From CBDANZ01 sp965197865 (GTDB lineage: Bacteria > Acidobacteriota > Vicinamibacteria > Vicinamibacterales > CAVVIG01): a stretch of 64,000 nt of DNA. Every line of letters begins with the position of its first letter. The first letter of the stretch is position 1. Under the pieces are notes generated by a model that was not told the DNA's origin, did no database searches, and saw nothing but the letters and a program-made list of their open reading frames with translations. Made by a program: the position numbers and the translations under genes. This document shows, piece after piece, positions 8,387-17,471 of the stretch. The stretch is from the NCBI GenBank assembly GCA_965197865.1, contig CBDANZ010000004.1:558001-622000 (forward strand), read 5' to 3'.

Positions 8387-9181
8387 ATGTCGCGTCCGGC
8401 TATTGCGCTGCTGACCGATTTCGGCGTGCGCGACCATTACGCAGGCACGATGAAAGGCGTGGTGCTCGGGATTTGCCAGGAGGCCACACTGGTGGACATC
8501 ACGCACGACGTGCCGGCGCACGACGTGCTGGCCGGCGCGCTCGAGCTGGCCGCCTCCTACCGCTATTTCCCTTCTGGCACCATCTTTCTCGTCGTCGTGG
8601 ATCCCGGCGTCGGATCGGCGCGCCGCAGTCTTGCCGTCGAAGCGGGCGACTACAAGTTCGTGGCGCCCGACAACGGGGTGCTGTCGGTGACTCTCGACGA
8701 AACGCCGCTCAAGCGCGCGGTTGAGCTGAGCGAGCGTCGCTATGCTCGGCCAACGGTGAGTCGCACGTTCGAAGGGCGCGATCGCTTCGCCCCTGCCGCC
8801 GCCTGGCTGGCGAAAGGCGTCGAGCTGACGGCGCTCGGGCGGCCCGTTGGATCGATCCAGCGGCTCGACGTGCCGCAGCCGCGCGCGACGACTAACGGCA
8901 TCGACGGGGAAGTGCTGCGCGTCGATCGGTTCGGCAACCTGATTACGAACATCGACCGCAGGACATTCGACAAGGTCGCGTCGGTCGGCAGCCTGACGAT
9001 TCAGGTCGGCGGCCGCCAGGTGTCCCGGGTCGTTTCGACCTATGCCGACGTGCCGCCGGGCGAGCTGTGCGCGTTGTTTGGCAGCTCCGATCATCTTGAG
9101 GTCGCCGCGAGCGGCGGAAGCGCGGCGGCCGAGGTCGCCGCTGGCCGTGGCGCCCTAGTGCGCGTTTCCCGCGGCGCATGA
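8387..9181 (+). CDS. SAM hydrolase/SAM hydroxide adenosyltransferase family protein (DUF62)
   Basis: Belongs to the family that splits S-adenosylmethionine with water to adenosine and methionine, related to fluorinase and chlorinase. Seen: the N-terminal LLTDFGVRDHYAGTMKGV, DITHDVPAHDV, VVVDPGVGSARR, FVAPDNGVL, and the C-terminal-domain DRFGNLITNI. The length (264) is normal. The hydrolase rather than halogenase role is assumed from how widespread it is. It is followed closely by an acyl-CoA dehydrogenase gene. Confidence 0.9.
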   Translation: MSRPAIALLTDFGVRDHYAGTMKGVVLGICQEATLVDITHDVPAHDVLAGALELAASYRYFPSGTIFLVVVDPGVGSARRSLAVEAGDYKFVAPDNGVLSVTLDETPLKRAVELSERRYARPTVSRTFEGRDRFAPAAAWLAKGVELTALGRPVGSIQRLDVPQPRATTNGIDGEVLRVDRFGNLITNIDRRTFDKVASVGSLTIQVGGRQVSRVVSTYADVPPGELCALFGSSDHLEVAASGGSAAAEVAAGRGALVRVSRGA

Positions 9182-9194
9182 TGGGGCCCGGATC

Positions 9195-10422
9195 ATGATC
9201 GGTTTCGATCTCGCCGACGAACAGCGCCTGCTCGAGCAGTCAGTGTGGCAGTGGGGGGTGCGCGAGATTGGGCCCTACACTGAGGAGGTCGATCGGCAGC
9301 ACCGTTTCGACCGCGGGCGCGTTCTCGGAGGGATGGCGTCGCTGGGACTGCTGGGGATTGCCGTGCCGCAAGAATACGGCGGCGTCGGCATGGACTACAT
9401 TTGCCTCGGCCTGGCGAGCGAACAACTCGAGTACGTGGACACGTCGCTTCGCGTCATCATGTCGGTCCACGCGGGCCTCAACTGTCTGTCGCTTCTCACG
9501 TGGGGGACCGAGGATCAGAAACAGCGGTATCTCGTGCCGCAGGCGCAGGGCAGGAAGATGGTCGGCTACGGCCTGACCGAGTCTGGCGCGGGCAGCAATG
9601 CTCGCGCCATCCAAACGACCGGCGTCAAGCGGGGCGATCGCTTTGTGCTCAACGGCGAGAAATCGTGGATCTCGCTCGCCGACGTGGCCGACAACTTCCT
9701 GGTCATCGCCTGGACCGATCCGTTCAACTGGACCGATCCGATCAAGAAGATAAGGACGCGACCCGTCCGGGTTGACCGCGTTCATCGTGGAGCGCGCGTG
9801 CAGAGACTTTTCGAGCGGACCCATGAAGGGGAAGTGGGGCATCCTCGCGGGCGACACCGGCTGGTTCAAGATGGACGATGTGGGGGTACCCGAGGAGAAC
9901 GTGCTGGGCCGCTCCGGCGAAGGATTCAAGATCGCGATGTCCGCACTGAACCAGGGCCGTTTCACCGTGGCGGCGGGTGCGACGGGACTGATTCGCGCAT
10001 GCCGCGACGCCAGCGTGAAATACGCTACGGACCGCCGCACCTTTGGCGTCGAGATCGGCCAGCATCAGATCGTGAAGGAAATGATCGCGCAGATGGAGTC
10101 GGACTATCAGGGGGCGCGGCTCCTGTGGCTGCGCTCCGGCTGGTTCAAGAACGTTGGGGCCCGCAACACGCGCGAAACCGGTCTGGCGAAGTGGTTCGCG
10201 ACCGTCGCGTCGGAGCACGCGGCTTCCGATGCGGTCCAGAGTCACGGCGCCAACGGGTACTCCGACGAATATCCGGTCGGCCGCTTCTATCGCAACGCAA
10301 AGGGGGCGGTGATCTACGAGGGCACTCGAGAGATTCACAAGCTGATGCAGGCCGACTACTTGTTCGGGTACCGGACAGACCACCCGACCAGATGCGAGCT
10401 GCCGGCTTACCAGGTGAAGTGA
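9195..10422 (+). pseudogene. Acyl-CoA dehydrogenase, broken by two closely spaced frameshifts
   Basis: Family features: YGLTESGAGSN in the N-terminal half, and near the end GANGYSDEYPVGRFYRNAKG then IYEGTREIH, whose glutamate is the likely catalytic base. The frame changes twice within about 25 bases. Near 9749 a base is missing (KK then DKDATRP in the next frame), and near 9771 another (PG then LTAFIVER). Joined up, it would be a normal protein of about 408 residues. The sequence resembles glutaryl-CoA dehydrogenase-like members; the substrate is uncertain. The rest is undamaged, so sequencing error or a very recent lesion is plausible. Confidence 0.82.
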
Positions 10423-10447
10423 AAAGGAAAACGTGAGAAGGAAGAAT

Positions 10448-11443
10448 ATGGATTCGAATCTTTCACTGGAGTTCCTCAGAGTGGTCGAGCAGGCGGCCAT
10501 CGCGTGCGCGCAGACCATGGGGCAGGGCGACCCGCACGGATCCGACAGAGTCGCCGTCGAAGCGATGCGCCGGACGATGGACCTGCTCCCGATCGACGGC
10601 GCGATCGTCATCGGCGAAGGCGAGCGCGACCAAGCGCCGATGCTCTACATCGGCGAAAAGGTCGGCATGGCGCATGGCGTCAGGAAGCGCGGCGCCGGCG
10701 GCATCTTCCCTCAAGTCGATATTGCCGTCGATCCGCTCGAAGGGACCAATCTGTGCGCCACCGGTGCGCCCAACGCGATCGCAGTTCTTGCGGCATCGAC
10801 GCGGGGCGGGCTTCTGCACGCGCCCGACCTCTACATGGAAAAGCTGGTGGTTGGGCCGAGCTCGAAGGACGCCGTTCAGCTCGACGCGCCGGTCCACGAG
10901 AACCTGGAGGCGATTGCCCGATGTCTCGGCCGCCGGGTCGAGGACCTGGTCGTCACGGTGTTGGATCGGCCGCGGCACGAGCAGCTCATTGCCGACATTC
11001 GTGCGACCGGCGCGCGCATCCGTCTGATCGGCGACGGCGACCTGTCGGCGGGTATTGCGGCGGCGTTGGTCGGCTCGGGCGTTCACGCCGTGATGGGGAC
11101 GGGCGGCGCGCCCGAGGGCGTGTTGACGGCGGCGGCGATGCGGTGCCTCAATGGCGAGATCTTCGCGCGCCTGGTTGTCACGAAGCCAGAGGACGATGCG
11201 CGCTGCCGCGCCATGGGCATCACCGATGTCAAGAGGGTGTACCGAGCGAAGGACCTCGCACCGGGAACGAGCTTGATTTTCGCGGCGACGGGCGTGACCG
11301 ACGGCACGTTGATGCGAGGTGTGCGCTTCTTCGGCGCCGGCGTGCGGACGAGCTCGGTCATCATGCAGAACGATCCGCACCAGGTCCGGTTCGTCGACAG
11401 CATCCACGTGGCGCCATTCACAAATGCCAAGATCCGGTTCTGA
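10448..11443 (+). CDS. glpX: Class II fructose-1,6-bisphosphatase
   Basis: Gluconeogenic enzyme converting fructose-1,6-bisphosphate to fructose-6-phosphate. Metal-binding signatures are visible: IGEGERDQAP near the N-terminus, AVDPLEGTNL, and later GDGDLSAGI with MGTGGAPEGVL. AAGGAAG just before the ATG at 10448 fixes the start over the GTG at 10433. 331 residues, normal for GlpX. The long reverse-strand frame across it is a shadow of GC-rich coding. Confidence 0.94.
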   Translation: MDSNLSLEFLRVVEQAAIACAQTMGQGDPHGSDRVAVEAMRRTMDLLPIDGAIVIGEGERDQAPMLYIGEKVGMAHGVRKRGAGGIFPQVDIAVDPLEGTNLCATGAPNAIAVLAASTRGGLLHAPDLYMEKLVVGPSSKDAVQLDAPVHENLEAIARCLGRRVEDLVVTVLDRPRHEQLIADIRATGARIRLIGDGDLSAGIAAALVGSGVHAVMGTGGAPEGVLTAAAMRCLNGEIFARLVVTKPEDDARCRAMGITDVKRVYRAKDLAPGTSLIFAATGVTDGTLMRGVRFFGAGVRTSSVIMQNDPHQVRFVDSIHVAPFTNAKIRF

Positions 11444-11494
11444 CTGGGCGGGGTGCTGAGTGCTGCATGTTGGGTGCGAACCCGTGCATAGATC

Positions 11495-12127
11495 ATGATT
11501 CGGCTGGCGGTCAGCTCCACAGCGCCCGAACTCGAGGTCCTTGAACGCGCCGCGACTGTCATCCGCGCAGGTGGAGTCGTGGCGCTGCCTACTGACACGC
11601 TCTATGGACTCGCCGTCGATCCGTTCAACCTCAAGGCGGTCGCCCGGGTGTTTGCCGTGAAAGGTCGCGACGCCGCGCGCGCGCTCCCGCTGGTCGCGGG
11701 TACCGCGGCCCAAGTTACGGCCCAGCTCGGTGAGCTGCCGCCGTTGGCGGGCGTCCTTGCTGGATCGTTCTGGCCAGGACCGTTGACGTTGCTTCTCGTG
11801 GCGCCGCCCACGTTGCCCCCAGAAGTGACGGCTGGGACGGGGCGCATTGGCGTCCGCGTTCCGGCCCATGCTGTCACGCGGGCGCTTTGCCTCGCCTGCA
11901 ATCGGCTGTTGACGGCGACGAGCGCCAACCTGAGTGGCGAGCCGGGCACCAAGGATCCGGATCACGTGGTGGCCTCATTGGGCGACTCGATCGACATCCT
12001 GCTCGACGGCGGGAAGACGCCAGGCGGTCCGGCGTCGACGATCGCGGACACGACCGAAGCGCTGCCGCGTCTGGTCCGGGTCGGCGCGATTCCCTGGGAT
12101 ACGATTCAGGCATGCCTGCGCCAGTAG
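11495..12127 (+). CDS. tsaC: L-threonylcarbamoyladenylate synthase (TsaC/Sua5/YrdC)
   Basis: Makes threonylcarbamoyl-AMP for t6A37 in ANN-decoding tRNAs. The YrdC fold is recognised by GGVVALPTDTLYGLAVDP, VFAVKGRD, FWPGPLTLLL, GVRVPAH and TSANLSGEPG. At 210 residues it is a TsaC-length protein without the C-terminal Sua5 domain. The end overlaps the hflX start by 16 bases, so the two are translationally linked. Confidence 0.93.
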   Translation: MIRLAVSSTAPELEVLERAATVIRAGGVVALPTDTLYGLAVDPFNLKAVARVFAVKGRDAARALPLVAGTAAQVTAQLGELPPLAGVLAGSFWPGPLTLLLVAPPTLPPEVTAGTGRIGVRVPAHAVTRALCLACNRLLTATSANLSGEPGTKDPDHVVASLGDSIDILLDGGKTPGGPASTIADTTEALPRLVRVGAIPWDTIQACLRQ

Positions 12128-13422
12128 ACCGCGTTGTTCGGGCACCGGGCTCCACCCGATCGGGCCGACCGGAGCGCGCTGCGCTGGTCGGGCTCATCGC
12201 TGGGCGGGCGCATCGACTTGAAGCCGAGCGGTCGTTCGACGAGCTGGCCGATCTGGCCGTGGCGGCCGGCGCCCAGGTCGCCCTGCGCGTCATGCAGGAG
12301 CGCCCGAGACCCGACCCCTCGACCTTCCTTGGGGCCGGTAAGATTGCCGCGCTCGCTGCCTTGTGCGCCGAAACCGGCGTTGACGTTGTCGTCTTCAACA
12401 ACGAGCTCACGCCGGCGCAGTTGCGGCAGATCGAAGAGGAAGTTGGGAGAAAGATTGTCGATCGGACCCAGTTGATCCTCGACATCTTTGCTCGGCGCGC
12501 CCGCACGCGCGAGGGCAAGCTTCAGGTGGAGCTCGCGCAGCTCAAGTACCAGCTGCCGCGGCTGGTCGGCACCGGCTCGGCGCTCTCTCGGCTTGGTGGC
12601 GGCATCGGGACGAGAGGACCCGGCGAAACGAAGCTCGAAACCGATCGCCGGCGGATTCGAGCGCGCATTCACGCCGTGACCTCCGACATCGAGCGGGTCC
12701 GGCAGCGACGGGCACAACTCCGCGAGCGCCGGCACAAGACGTCCGTGCCGACCGTCGCGCTGGTCGGCTACACCAACGCCGGCAAGACGACGCTGTTCAA
12801 CGCGCTGTCGGGGGCTAACGCTGCTACGTCGGACGCGCTGTTTGTCACACTCGACCCGCTGGTGCGGCAGGTGCGCTTGCCGGACAGCCGCGAGCTGCTC
12901 GTTTCGGACACGGTCGGATTCATCGATCGGCTGCCGCATACGTTAGTGGCCGCGTTTCGCGCGACGCTCGAGGAGGTCTCCGACGCCGATCTCGTGCTGC
13001 ACATCAATGACGCCGCCGTCCCCGATCGCGACTGGCGCGGCGCCGCGGTGCGGCAGGTCCTCGAAGAAGTCGGTGCGAACGATGTTCCGCTGGTCGAGGT
13101 CTACAATAAGTGCGACAAGCTCACGCCAGACGAGCGGCGGCGCCTGCAGGATCTTGATCCTGCGGCCGTGTGCATTGCGGCGCTCACGCGAGAGGGCATC
13201 GACGAACTTATCGAGGCGATAGCATCGCGTCTGGCGCTCGACGTGCGGCGAATCAGGATCACGCTCGATCTTGAGGACCCTCGCGACCGCGATCGGATCG
13301 CCCGCATTTACCGCCACGCGCGCGTCCTGGTGCACGAGGCGCGAGACGGCCGGATCTCGATCGTGGCCGATGTTCCCCGTCGTCTCCACTCGACACTCGG
13401 CCTGGGACCGCGGGCGGAGTAA
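12112..13422 (+). CDS. hflX: GTPase HflX
   Basis: Ribosome-associated GTPase that splits stalled or stressed 70S ribosomes. The N-terminal domain carries DPSTFLGAGK and VVFNNELTPAQ; the middle holds GTRGPGETKLETDRRRI. The G domain shows G1 GYTNAGKTTL, G3 DTVGFI and G4 NKCD. The ATG at 12112 fits the family N-terminus; the frame is open upstream only because it lies inside tsaC. 436 residues. Confidence 0.94.
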   Translation: MPAPVDRVVRAPGSTRSGRPERAALVGLIAGRAHRLEAERSFDELADLAVAAGAQVALRVMQERPRPDPSTFLGAGKIAALAALCAETGVDVVVFNNELTPAQLRQIEEEVGRKIVDRTQLILDIFARRARTREGKLQVELAQLKYQLPRLVGTGSALSRLGGGIGTRGPGETKLETDRRRIRARIHAVTSDIERVRQRRAQLRERRHKTSVPTVALVGYTNAGKTTLFNALSGANAATSDALFVTLDPLVRQVRLPDSRELLVSDTVGFIDRLPHTLVAAFRATLEEVSDADLVLHINDAAVPDRDWRGAAVRQVLEEVGANDVPLVEVYNKCDKLTPDERRRLQDLDPAAVCIAALTREGIDELIEAIASRLALDVRRIRITLDLEDPRDRDRIARIYRHARVLVHEARDGRISIVADVPRRLHSTLGLGPRAE

Positions 13423-13436
13423 GCTTTTCCTGGAAG

Positions 13437-14807
13437 ATGCGAAAGCTCGCCTGCGGGGTGCTGGCTGGATTCATCGGGGTGGCCGCCGCGTGCGGACCGA
13501 GAGTTGTGCCAGTGCCCGTGGTGACCACTGCGCGATTCCCGGAGTTTGTGCGGCCCGCGGTGCCGTCGGAGCTTGCGCTCGACGTGGCAGCTCGGACTCA
13601 TGAACGGGCCTGGAGCTTCCTGCAGGCGGGCGACCTGCCAGGCGCGGAACGAGAACTGAGCCTGGCGTTGAAGACGTCGCCGACTTTTTACCCGGCTGAA
13701 ACGGCTCTCGGGTACCTCAAGCTGGCTCGGAAAGAGCCAAAGGCCGCGCTGGCCCGTTTCGATCGCGTTCTGGAGCGGCGAGGCGATTACGCGTCGGCGC
13801 TTGTCGGTCGCGGTCGGTCGCTACTCGCGCTGAGTCGTGAGGGGGAGGCGATCGTCGCATTGGAGGCAGCGGTGGCCGCGGACGGCTCGTTGGCCGACCT
13901 TCGCCGCCTGGTCGACGTGCTGAAGTTCCGCGGACTCGAGCGCGACCTGGCTCAGGCGCGGCAGGCGGCGCGGTCGGCCAGGCCCGAAGAAGCGATTCGC
14001 CTCTATCGCTCGGCCATCGCGAGCTCGCCGGAAAGCCCATTGCTCTATCGCGAGCTGGCCATGGTCGAAAAGCAGCAGGGCGACGTCAATGCCGCGCTCG
14101 CGCATTTGAGACAGGCGGTCGAGCTGGATCCGAACGACGGCGCGTCGCTCGGCGAGCTTGGCAGACTGCTCGAGATGCGGGGCGAGTTCGAGGGTGCCCT
14201 GCGCGCCTACGGCGCCGCGCTGGCAATAGAGCCCAGCAGGACGATCGCCGCGCTGCGCGATGGGCTGCGGACGCGACTGGAGAGGGCCCTGCTGCCGGAA
14301 GAGTACCGGGCGATCGAAAGCGCATCGCAGGTGACCCGTGCCGATCTCGCGGCGCTTATTGGCGTGCGTTTGGGACCGCTGCTACAGACGAGGCGTCCGC
14401 TAGACGCCGTGGTGATCACAGACGTGCGGGGCAGTTGGGCCGAATCGTGGATCATGCTGGTGGTCGGAGCGGGTGTGATCGAGCCGTTTGCCAATCACAC
14501 GTTTCAGCCAGATGCTCTCGTCGAACGCGTCGACCTGGCGCAGGCCGTCAGCCACCTGCTCGACTTGATTGCGCCGGCCACGGCGGTGAAGGCCTGGCAG
14601 AACGCGCGGCTCCGGTTCTCGGATGTCGCCACGGGTCACCTGGCGTATCCCGCGGCGTTGGTGGCCGTCGCGTCCGGTGTCATGACGCGGGGGCCTGACG
14701 AGAGTTTTCAGCCGTCGCGTCAGGTGACAGGAGCGGAATCCTCCGAGGTAATCGATCGGCTGCGCGCGACGATGTCGCTCGCCGACGCGGCAGACCTCCG
14801 CCGATGA
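13437..14807 (+). CDS. TPR-repeat lipoprotein with C-terminal S-layer-homology-like region
   Basis: An N-terminal signal ending in VAAAC at C19 is a lipobox, so the protein is probably lipid-anchored. Residues about 50-280 are tetratricopeptide repeats (for example AFLQ/AWSFLQAGDLPGAERELSLAL and ALAHLRQAVELDPNDGASLGELG). The last 130 residues hold two SLH-like units: ITDVRGSWAESWI with IEPFANHTFQPDALVERVDLAQ, and FSDVATGHLAYPAAL with GVMTRGPDESFQPSRQVTGAE. The pairing suggests a scaffold between an envelope lipoprotein site and cell-wall polymers, which is inference. Its TGA overlaps the pgsA ATG. Confidence 0.8.
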   Translation: MRKLACGVLAGFIGVAAACGPRVVPVPVVTTARFPEFVRPAVPSELALDVAARTHERAWSFLQAGDLPGAERELSLALKTSPTFYPAETALGYLKLARKEPKAALARFDRVLERRGDYASALVGRGRSLLALSREGEAIVALEAAVAADGSLADLRRLVDVLKFRGLERDLAQARQAARSARPEEAIRLYRSAIASSPESPLLYRELAMVEKQQGDVNAALAHLRQAVELDPNDGASLGELGRLLEMRGEFEGALRAYGAALAIEPSRTIAALRDGLRTRLERALLPEEYRAIESASQVTRADLAALIGVRLGPLLQTRRPLDAVVITDVRGSWAESWIMLVVGAGVIEPFANHTFQPDALVERVDLAQAVSHLLDLIAPATAVKAWQNARLRFSDVATGHLAYPAALVAVASGVMTRGPDESFQPSRQVTGAESSEVIDRLRATMSLADAADLRR

Positions 14808-15355
14808 CCGCGCTCACACCGGCCAACCAGCTCACGCTGCTTCGAATGCTGCTGATCCCTGCAGTTGTCATTCTCGTGCTGTACGGATATCTGGGGTGGG
14901 CCCTCTTCGTATTTGCCACTGCGGGTCTGACAGACGGACTCGACGGCCTGATCGCCAGGTGGTCGGGGCAGAAGACAAGTCTGGGCGCCTGGCTCGATCC
15001 GATGGCCGACAAGCTGCTTCTGGTGAGCACCTTCGTCGTGCTGACGCTGCCCGGCCTCGGGCTCGCCAACCGGCTGCCGGTCTGGCTCACGGTGCTCATC
15101 ATCAGCCGTGACATCGTTATCGTGCTGACGGTGGCGATCGTGAACCTCGCGATCGGCCGGCGCACCTTCCCGCCGTCCGTGTTCGGCAAGATCGCCACGG
15201 CGACCTATATCGTGACCGCGGTGGTCGCGATGTTTTTCAACTATCGCGGCTATCGTTCCGTGGTCGTCGACGTCTGTGTGTACGCGTCGCTGGTTGTCAC
15301 GCTCGTGTCTGGTCTGCATTACATTTGGCACATGGCGCGGACGATCGAGGCATAG
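14804..15355 (+). CDS. pgsA: CDP-diacylglycerol--glycerol-3-phosphate 3-phosphatidyltransferase
   Basis: Integral membrane enzyme of phosphatidylglycerol synthesis. The CDP-alcohol phosphotransferase motif DGLDGLIAR followed by GAWLDPMADK (D-G-x2-A-R-x8-G-x3-D-x3-D type) is complete. Hydrophobic segments surround it. 183 residues. The start ATG overlaps the stop of the TPR lipoprotein (ATGA). Within the CDP-OH family PgsA is the best match by length and N-terminus (NQLTLLRMLLIP), but a cardiolipin or phosphatidylserine synthase is not strictly excluded. Confidence 0.88.
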   Translation: MTALTPANQLTLLRMLLIPAVVILVLYGYLGWALFVFATAGLTDGLDGLIARWSGQKTSLGAWLDPMADKLLLVSTFVVLTLPGLGLANRLPVWLTVLIISRDIVIVLTVAIVNLAIGRRTFPPSVFGKIATATYIVTAVVAMFFNYRGYRSVVVDVCVYASLVVTLVSGLHYIWHMARTIEA

Positions 15356-15367
15356 AGAGGGGTTAGA

Positions 15368-16504
15368 ATGCAGCCACGAAGACACGAAGCGCGCGAAGAA
15401 TGTGATGTACGGAAATGGCTGGCAGGTCTTCGTGGTCTTCGAGCCTTCGTGGTTGCACTTGCCGCCGCGTTGTGTTCCGCTGGAGTCCAGGCGCAAACAC
15501 TACCGAAGCAGGCCGTCGTCGAAACGTCGCTCGGAACGGTCATCATCGATCTCACGCCGGAGACCGCGCCGAACCAGGTCGCCTACTTCACGAAGTTCGC
15601 CGAGGAGGGCGGTTACGATGGCACGACGTTCCACCGGATGGTGAAGTACGGGATGGTGCAGGGCGGTGACCCGATCTCGAAGGATCCGGCCAGGCGCAGC
15701 CTGTACGGCTCTGGAGGCTTGAACGCGGTGAAAGCCGAGGCCCGCGCGCCGAAGATGAGCCGAGGCTCGGTGGCCGCCGTGCTGGCGCCCGACCTTCCCG
15801 ACAGTGCAGGAGCTCAGTTCTTTGTCGTCCTCGCCGATCAGCCGGCGCTCGACGGGCAGTACACGGTATTTGGCCAGGTCTGGGACGGGATCGAGGTGCT
15901 GCAGAAGATTTCAGAAACACCGGTGGATCCAAGCGGCCTTGCAACCGAACGGGCCGAGATCCGCCGCATCACGATCCGCGACACACCTCCGGTGCTGTTC
16001 GTGAACGATTCGCCCGCGGAGCTCGCTACCTATCGGGCGGTGGTCGACACGAGCATGGGGGCGATTACGATCGAGTTCTTCCCCGACAAGGCGCCGGAGC
16101 ACGTGCGCCAATTCCTCCGCCTCGCCGACGCCGACGTGTACGACGGCACGGCGTTTCACCGCGTCGCGCAGGGGTTCGTCATCCAGACCGGCGCGCTCAA
16201 CACGAAGCAGGTGGCGCCCACGGAGAGGCAGCGGAAGCTCGTGCACAACCTGCAGCCGGAGTTCAACGATACGAAGCACGTGAAGGGCATTGTGTCGATG
16301 GCGCGCGGCGAGGATCCCGCCAGCGCCAGTACCTCGTTTTTTATCTGCACCGGGACGTCGACGGCGCTGGACGGCGTCTACACGGCGTTTGGGCGGGTCG
16401 TGGACGGAATGTCGGTTGTCGAAGCGATCGAGGCCGTGCCGCGCACGGGTGAGACGCCGAACGAGCGGATCGATCTCAGGACGGTCAGGGTGGAGCGTCG
16501 GTAA
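15368..16504 (+). CDS. Peptidylprolyl isomerase with two cyclophilin domains, exported
   Basis: Two tandem cyclophilin-type domains in one chain: the first from about residue 50 (VVETSLGTVIIDLTPETAP, then TTFHRMVKYGMVQGGDP), the second from about residue 225 (AVVDTSMGAITIEFFPDKAP, then TAFHRVAQGFVIQTG). Both keep FHR. A signal peptide (FVVALAAALCSAGVQAQ) implies a periplasmic or outer-membrane folding role. GAGGGG precedes the ATG. The first 30 residues are encoded by a CACGAAGACACGAAG-type hairpin repeat that is found between genes elsewhere in such genomes, so the N-terminus was probably built from a repeat. Single-domain PpiA is the common form. Confidence 0.88.
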   Translation: MQPRRHEAREECDVRKWLAGLRGLRAFVVALAAALCSAGVQAQTLPKQAVVETSLGTVIIDLTPETAPNQVAYFTKFAEEGGYDGTTFHRMVKYGMVQGGDPISKDPARRSLYGSGGLNAVKAEARAPKMSRGSVAAVLAPDLPDSAGAQFFVVLADQPALDGQYTVFGQVWDGIEVLQKISETPVDPSGLATERAEIRRITIRDTPPVLFVNDSPAELATYRAVVDTSMGAITIEFFPDKAPEHVRQFLRLADADVYDGTAFHRVAQGFVIQTGALNTKQVAPTERQRKLVHNLQPEFNDTKHVKGIVSMARGEDPASASTSFFICTGTSTALDGVYTAFGRVVDGMSVVEAIEAVPRTGETPNERIDLRTVRVERR

Positions 16505-16755
16505 AGCTGAAAGTGATAAGCTAGAAGTTAAATGGACTGCGATCGGACGCTGTTGCAGGGCGTTGCAGCTCTTTCAAGTTTTCAGTTCTAAGTTGTGACT
16601 CTACTCTGCGGCTGCTTGGCTCTTCAAACGGTGGCAGTGTAGATTCGCACGAGTTCGTTTGCCTCAGCCAGCAATGGCTCGATTGATTCTTTCGGCATCA
16701 GACGATTCGAGGCGATCGCGCGGATCCAGAACCTCGATTCACGAGCCTCGTGGAG
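16505..16755. other. Noncoding spacer with short inverted words
   Basis: Contains AAAGTGATAAGCTAGAAGTT and TTTCAAGTTTTCAGTTCTAAGTT, which partly pair, another instance of the window's intergenic hairpin words. I see no gene in the rest. Confidence 0.5.
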
Positions 16756-16756
16756 G

Positions 16757-17166
16757 ATGGAGAGCCTGGCACTGAATCTCTATTGCCGCTGGAGCTAGGA
16801 GTTTCTCGAAGCCGGGAAGAAGCGGCTGGTCGACGACACGAGCCGGGAGGCGCCCGCGCCAGAGGTCACTGATCTGCGGAAGGAAGACGCGCGCCTTCAG
16901 CGGCTCGTGGCGGAGAACGTGCTCGAGAGTCGCCTACTCAAGAAAGCGTGACTCGGGAGACGATACGTGCGACTGGCCTCGGCCGAGAAACGCGAAGTCA
17001 TTCGCCTGGTTGAGGCTCGGATCTCTCTATGCGGCAGACGCTGGGTGAGCTGCAGGTGCCCCGCGCGACGTTCCACAGGTGGTATCGCCGCTACGAGGAG
17101 GTCGGCGACCTGCTGCCGATCTTCGAAGATCCGCCGCAGTTCGGTCGTCAACCGAAAGACGCGCCC
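16757..17166 (+). pseudogene. IS3-family transposase relic (OrfA and OrfB fragments)
   Basis: The OrfA end reads ESLALNLYCRWS, an in-frame TAG, then EFLEAGKKRLVDD, LRKEDARLQRLVAENVLE and SRLLKKA before TGA (about 16950). This is the typical IS3-family OrfA C-terminus with its leucine-zipper-like end. OrfB then starts (VRLASAEKREVIRLVEARIS), shifts frame near 17028, and continues RQTLGELQVPRATFHRWYRRYEE. Most of the integrase core is absent. No intact ends were found. It fills the long spacer before dinB together with about 300 bases in which I see nothing. Confidence 0.75.
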
Positions 17167-17471
17167 GTCACCGTTCTTCGTCGTGCCCGCGTCGAGCCGG
17201 ACGTCGCCCGCCTTCAAGTCGACCTGTCGCCACTCCTGATTTCGTTGTGCGCGGACTCACAACGGGACACAAGCTTGACGTCTGAAGGGTCGGAACAAGT
17301 TGACCCGACAAGGTGACACCGTGGTGCTGCTTGCTGCTTTCTGTAACGCAGTATGCCGACGTCGATCCGCGAAGTTCGTCGGCACACTGTTGCGGCTCGT
17401 CTTGCGGGGCGGCGGAAGGAGAAGGATTGCCGTACACTTAAGCGATCGCAATCCTCTTGGCCTTTCACTTC

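Noticed and set aside
9749..9772. Programmed frameshift in the acyl-CoA dehydrogenase
   Set aside because: Two shifts would be needed, with no slippery heptamer or clear stimulatory structure; indels explain it better.
10463..11965. Long reverse-strand open frame (500 codons) over glpX/tsaC
   Set aside because: It lies opposite two well-recognised genes; GC-rich coding makes long antisense frames, and the translation shows no family resemblance.
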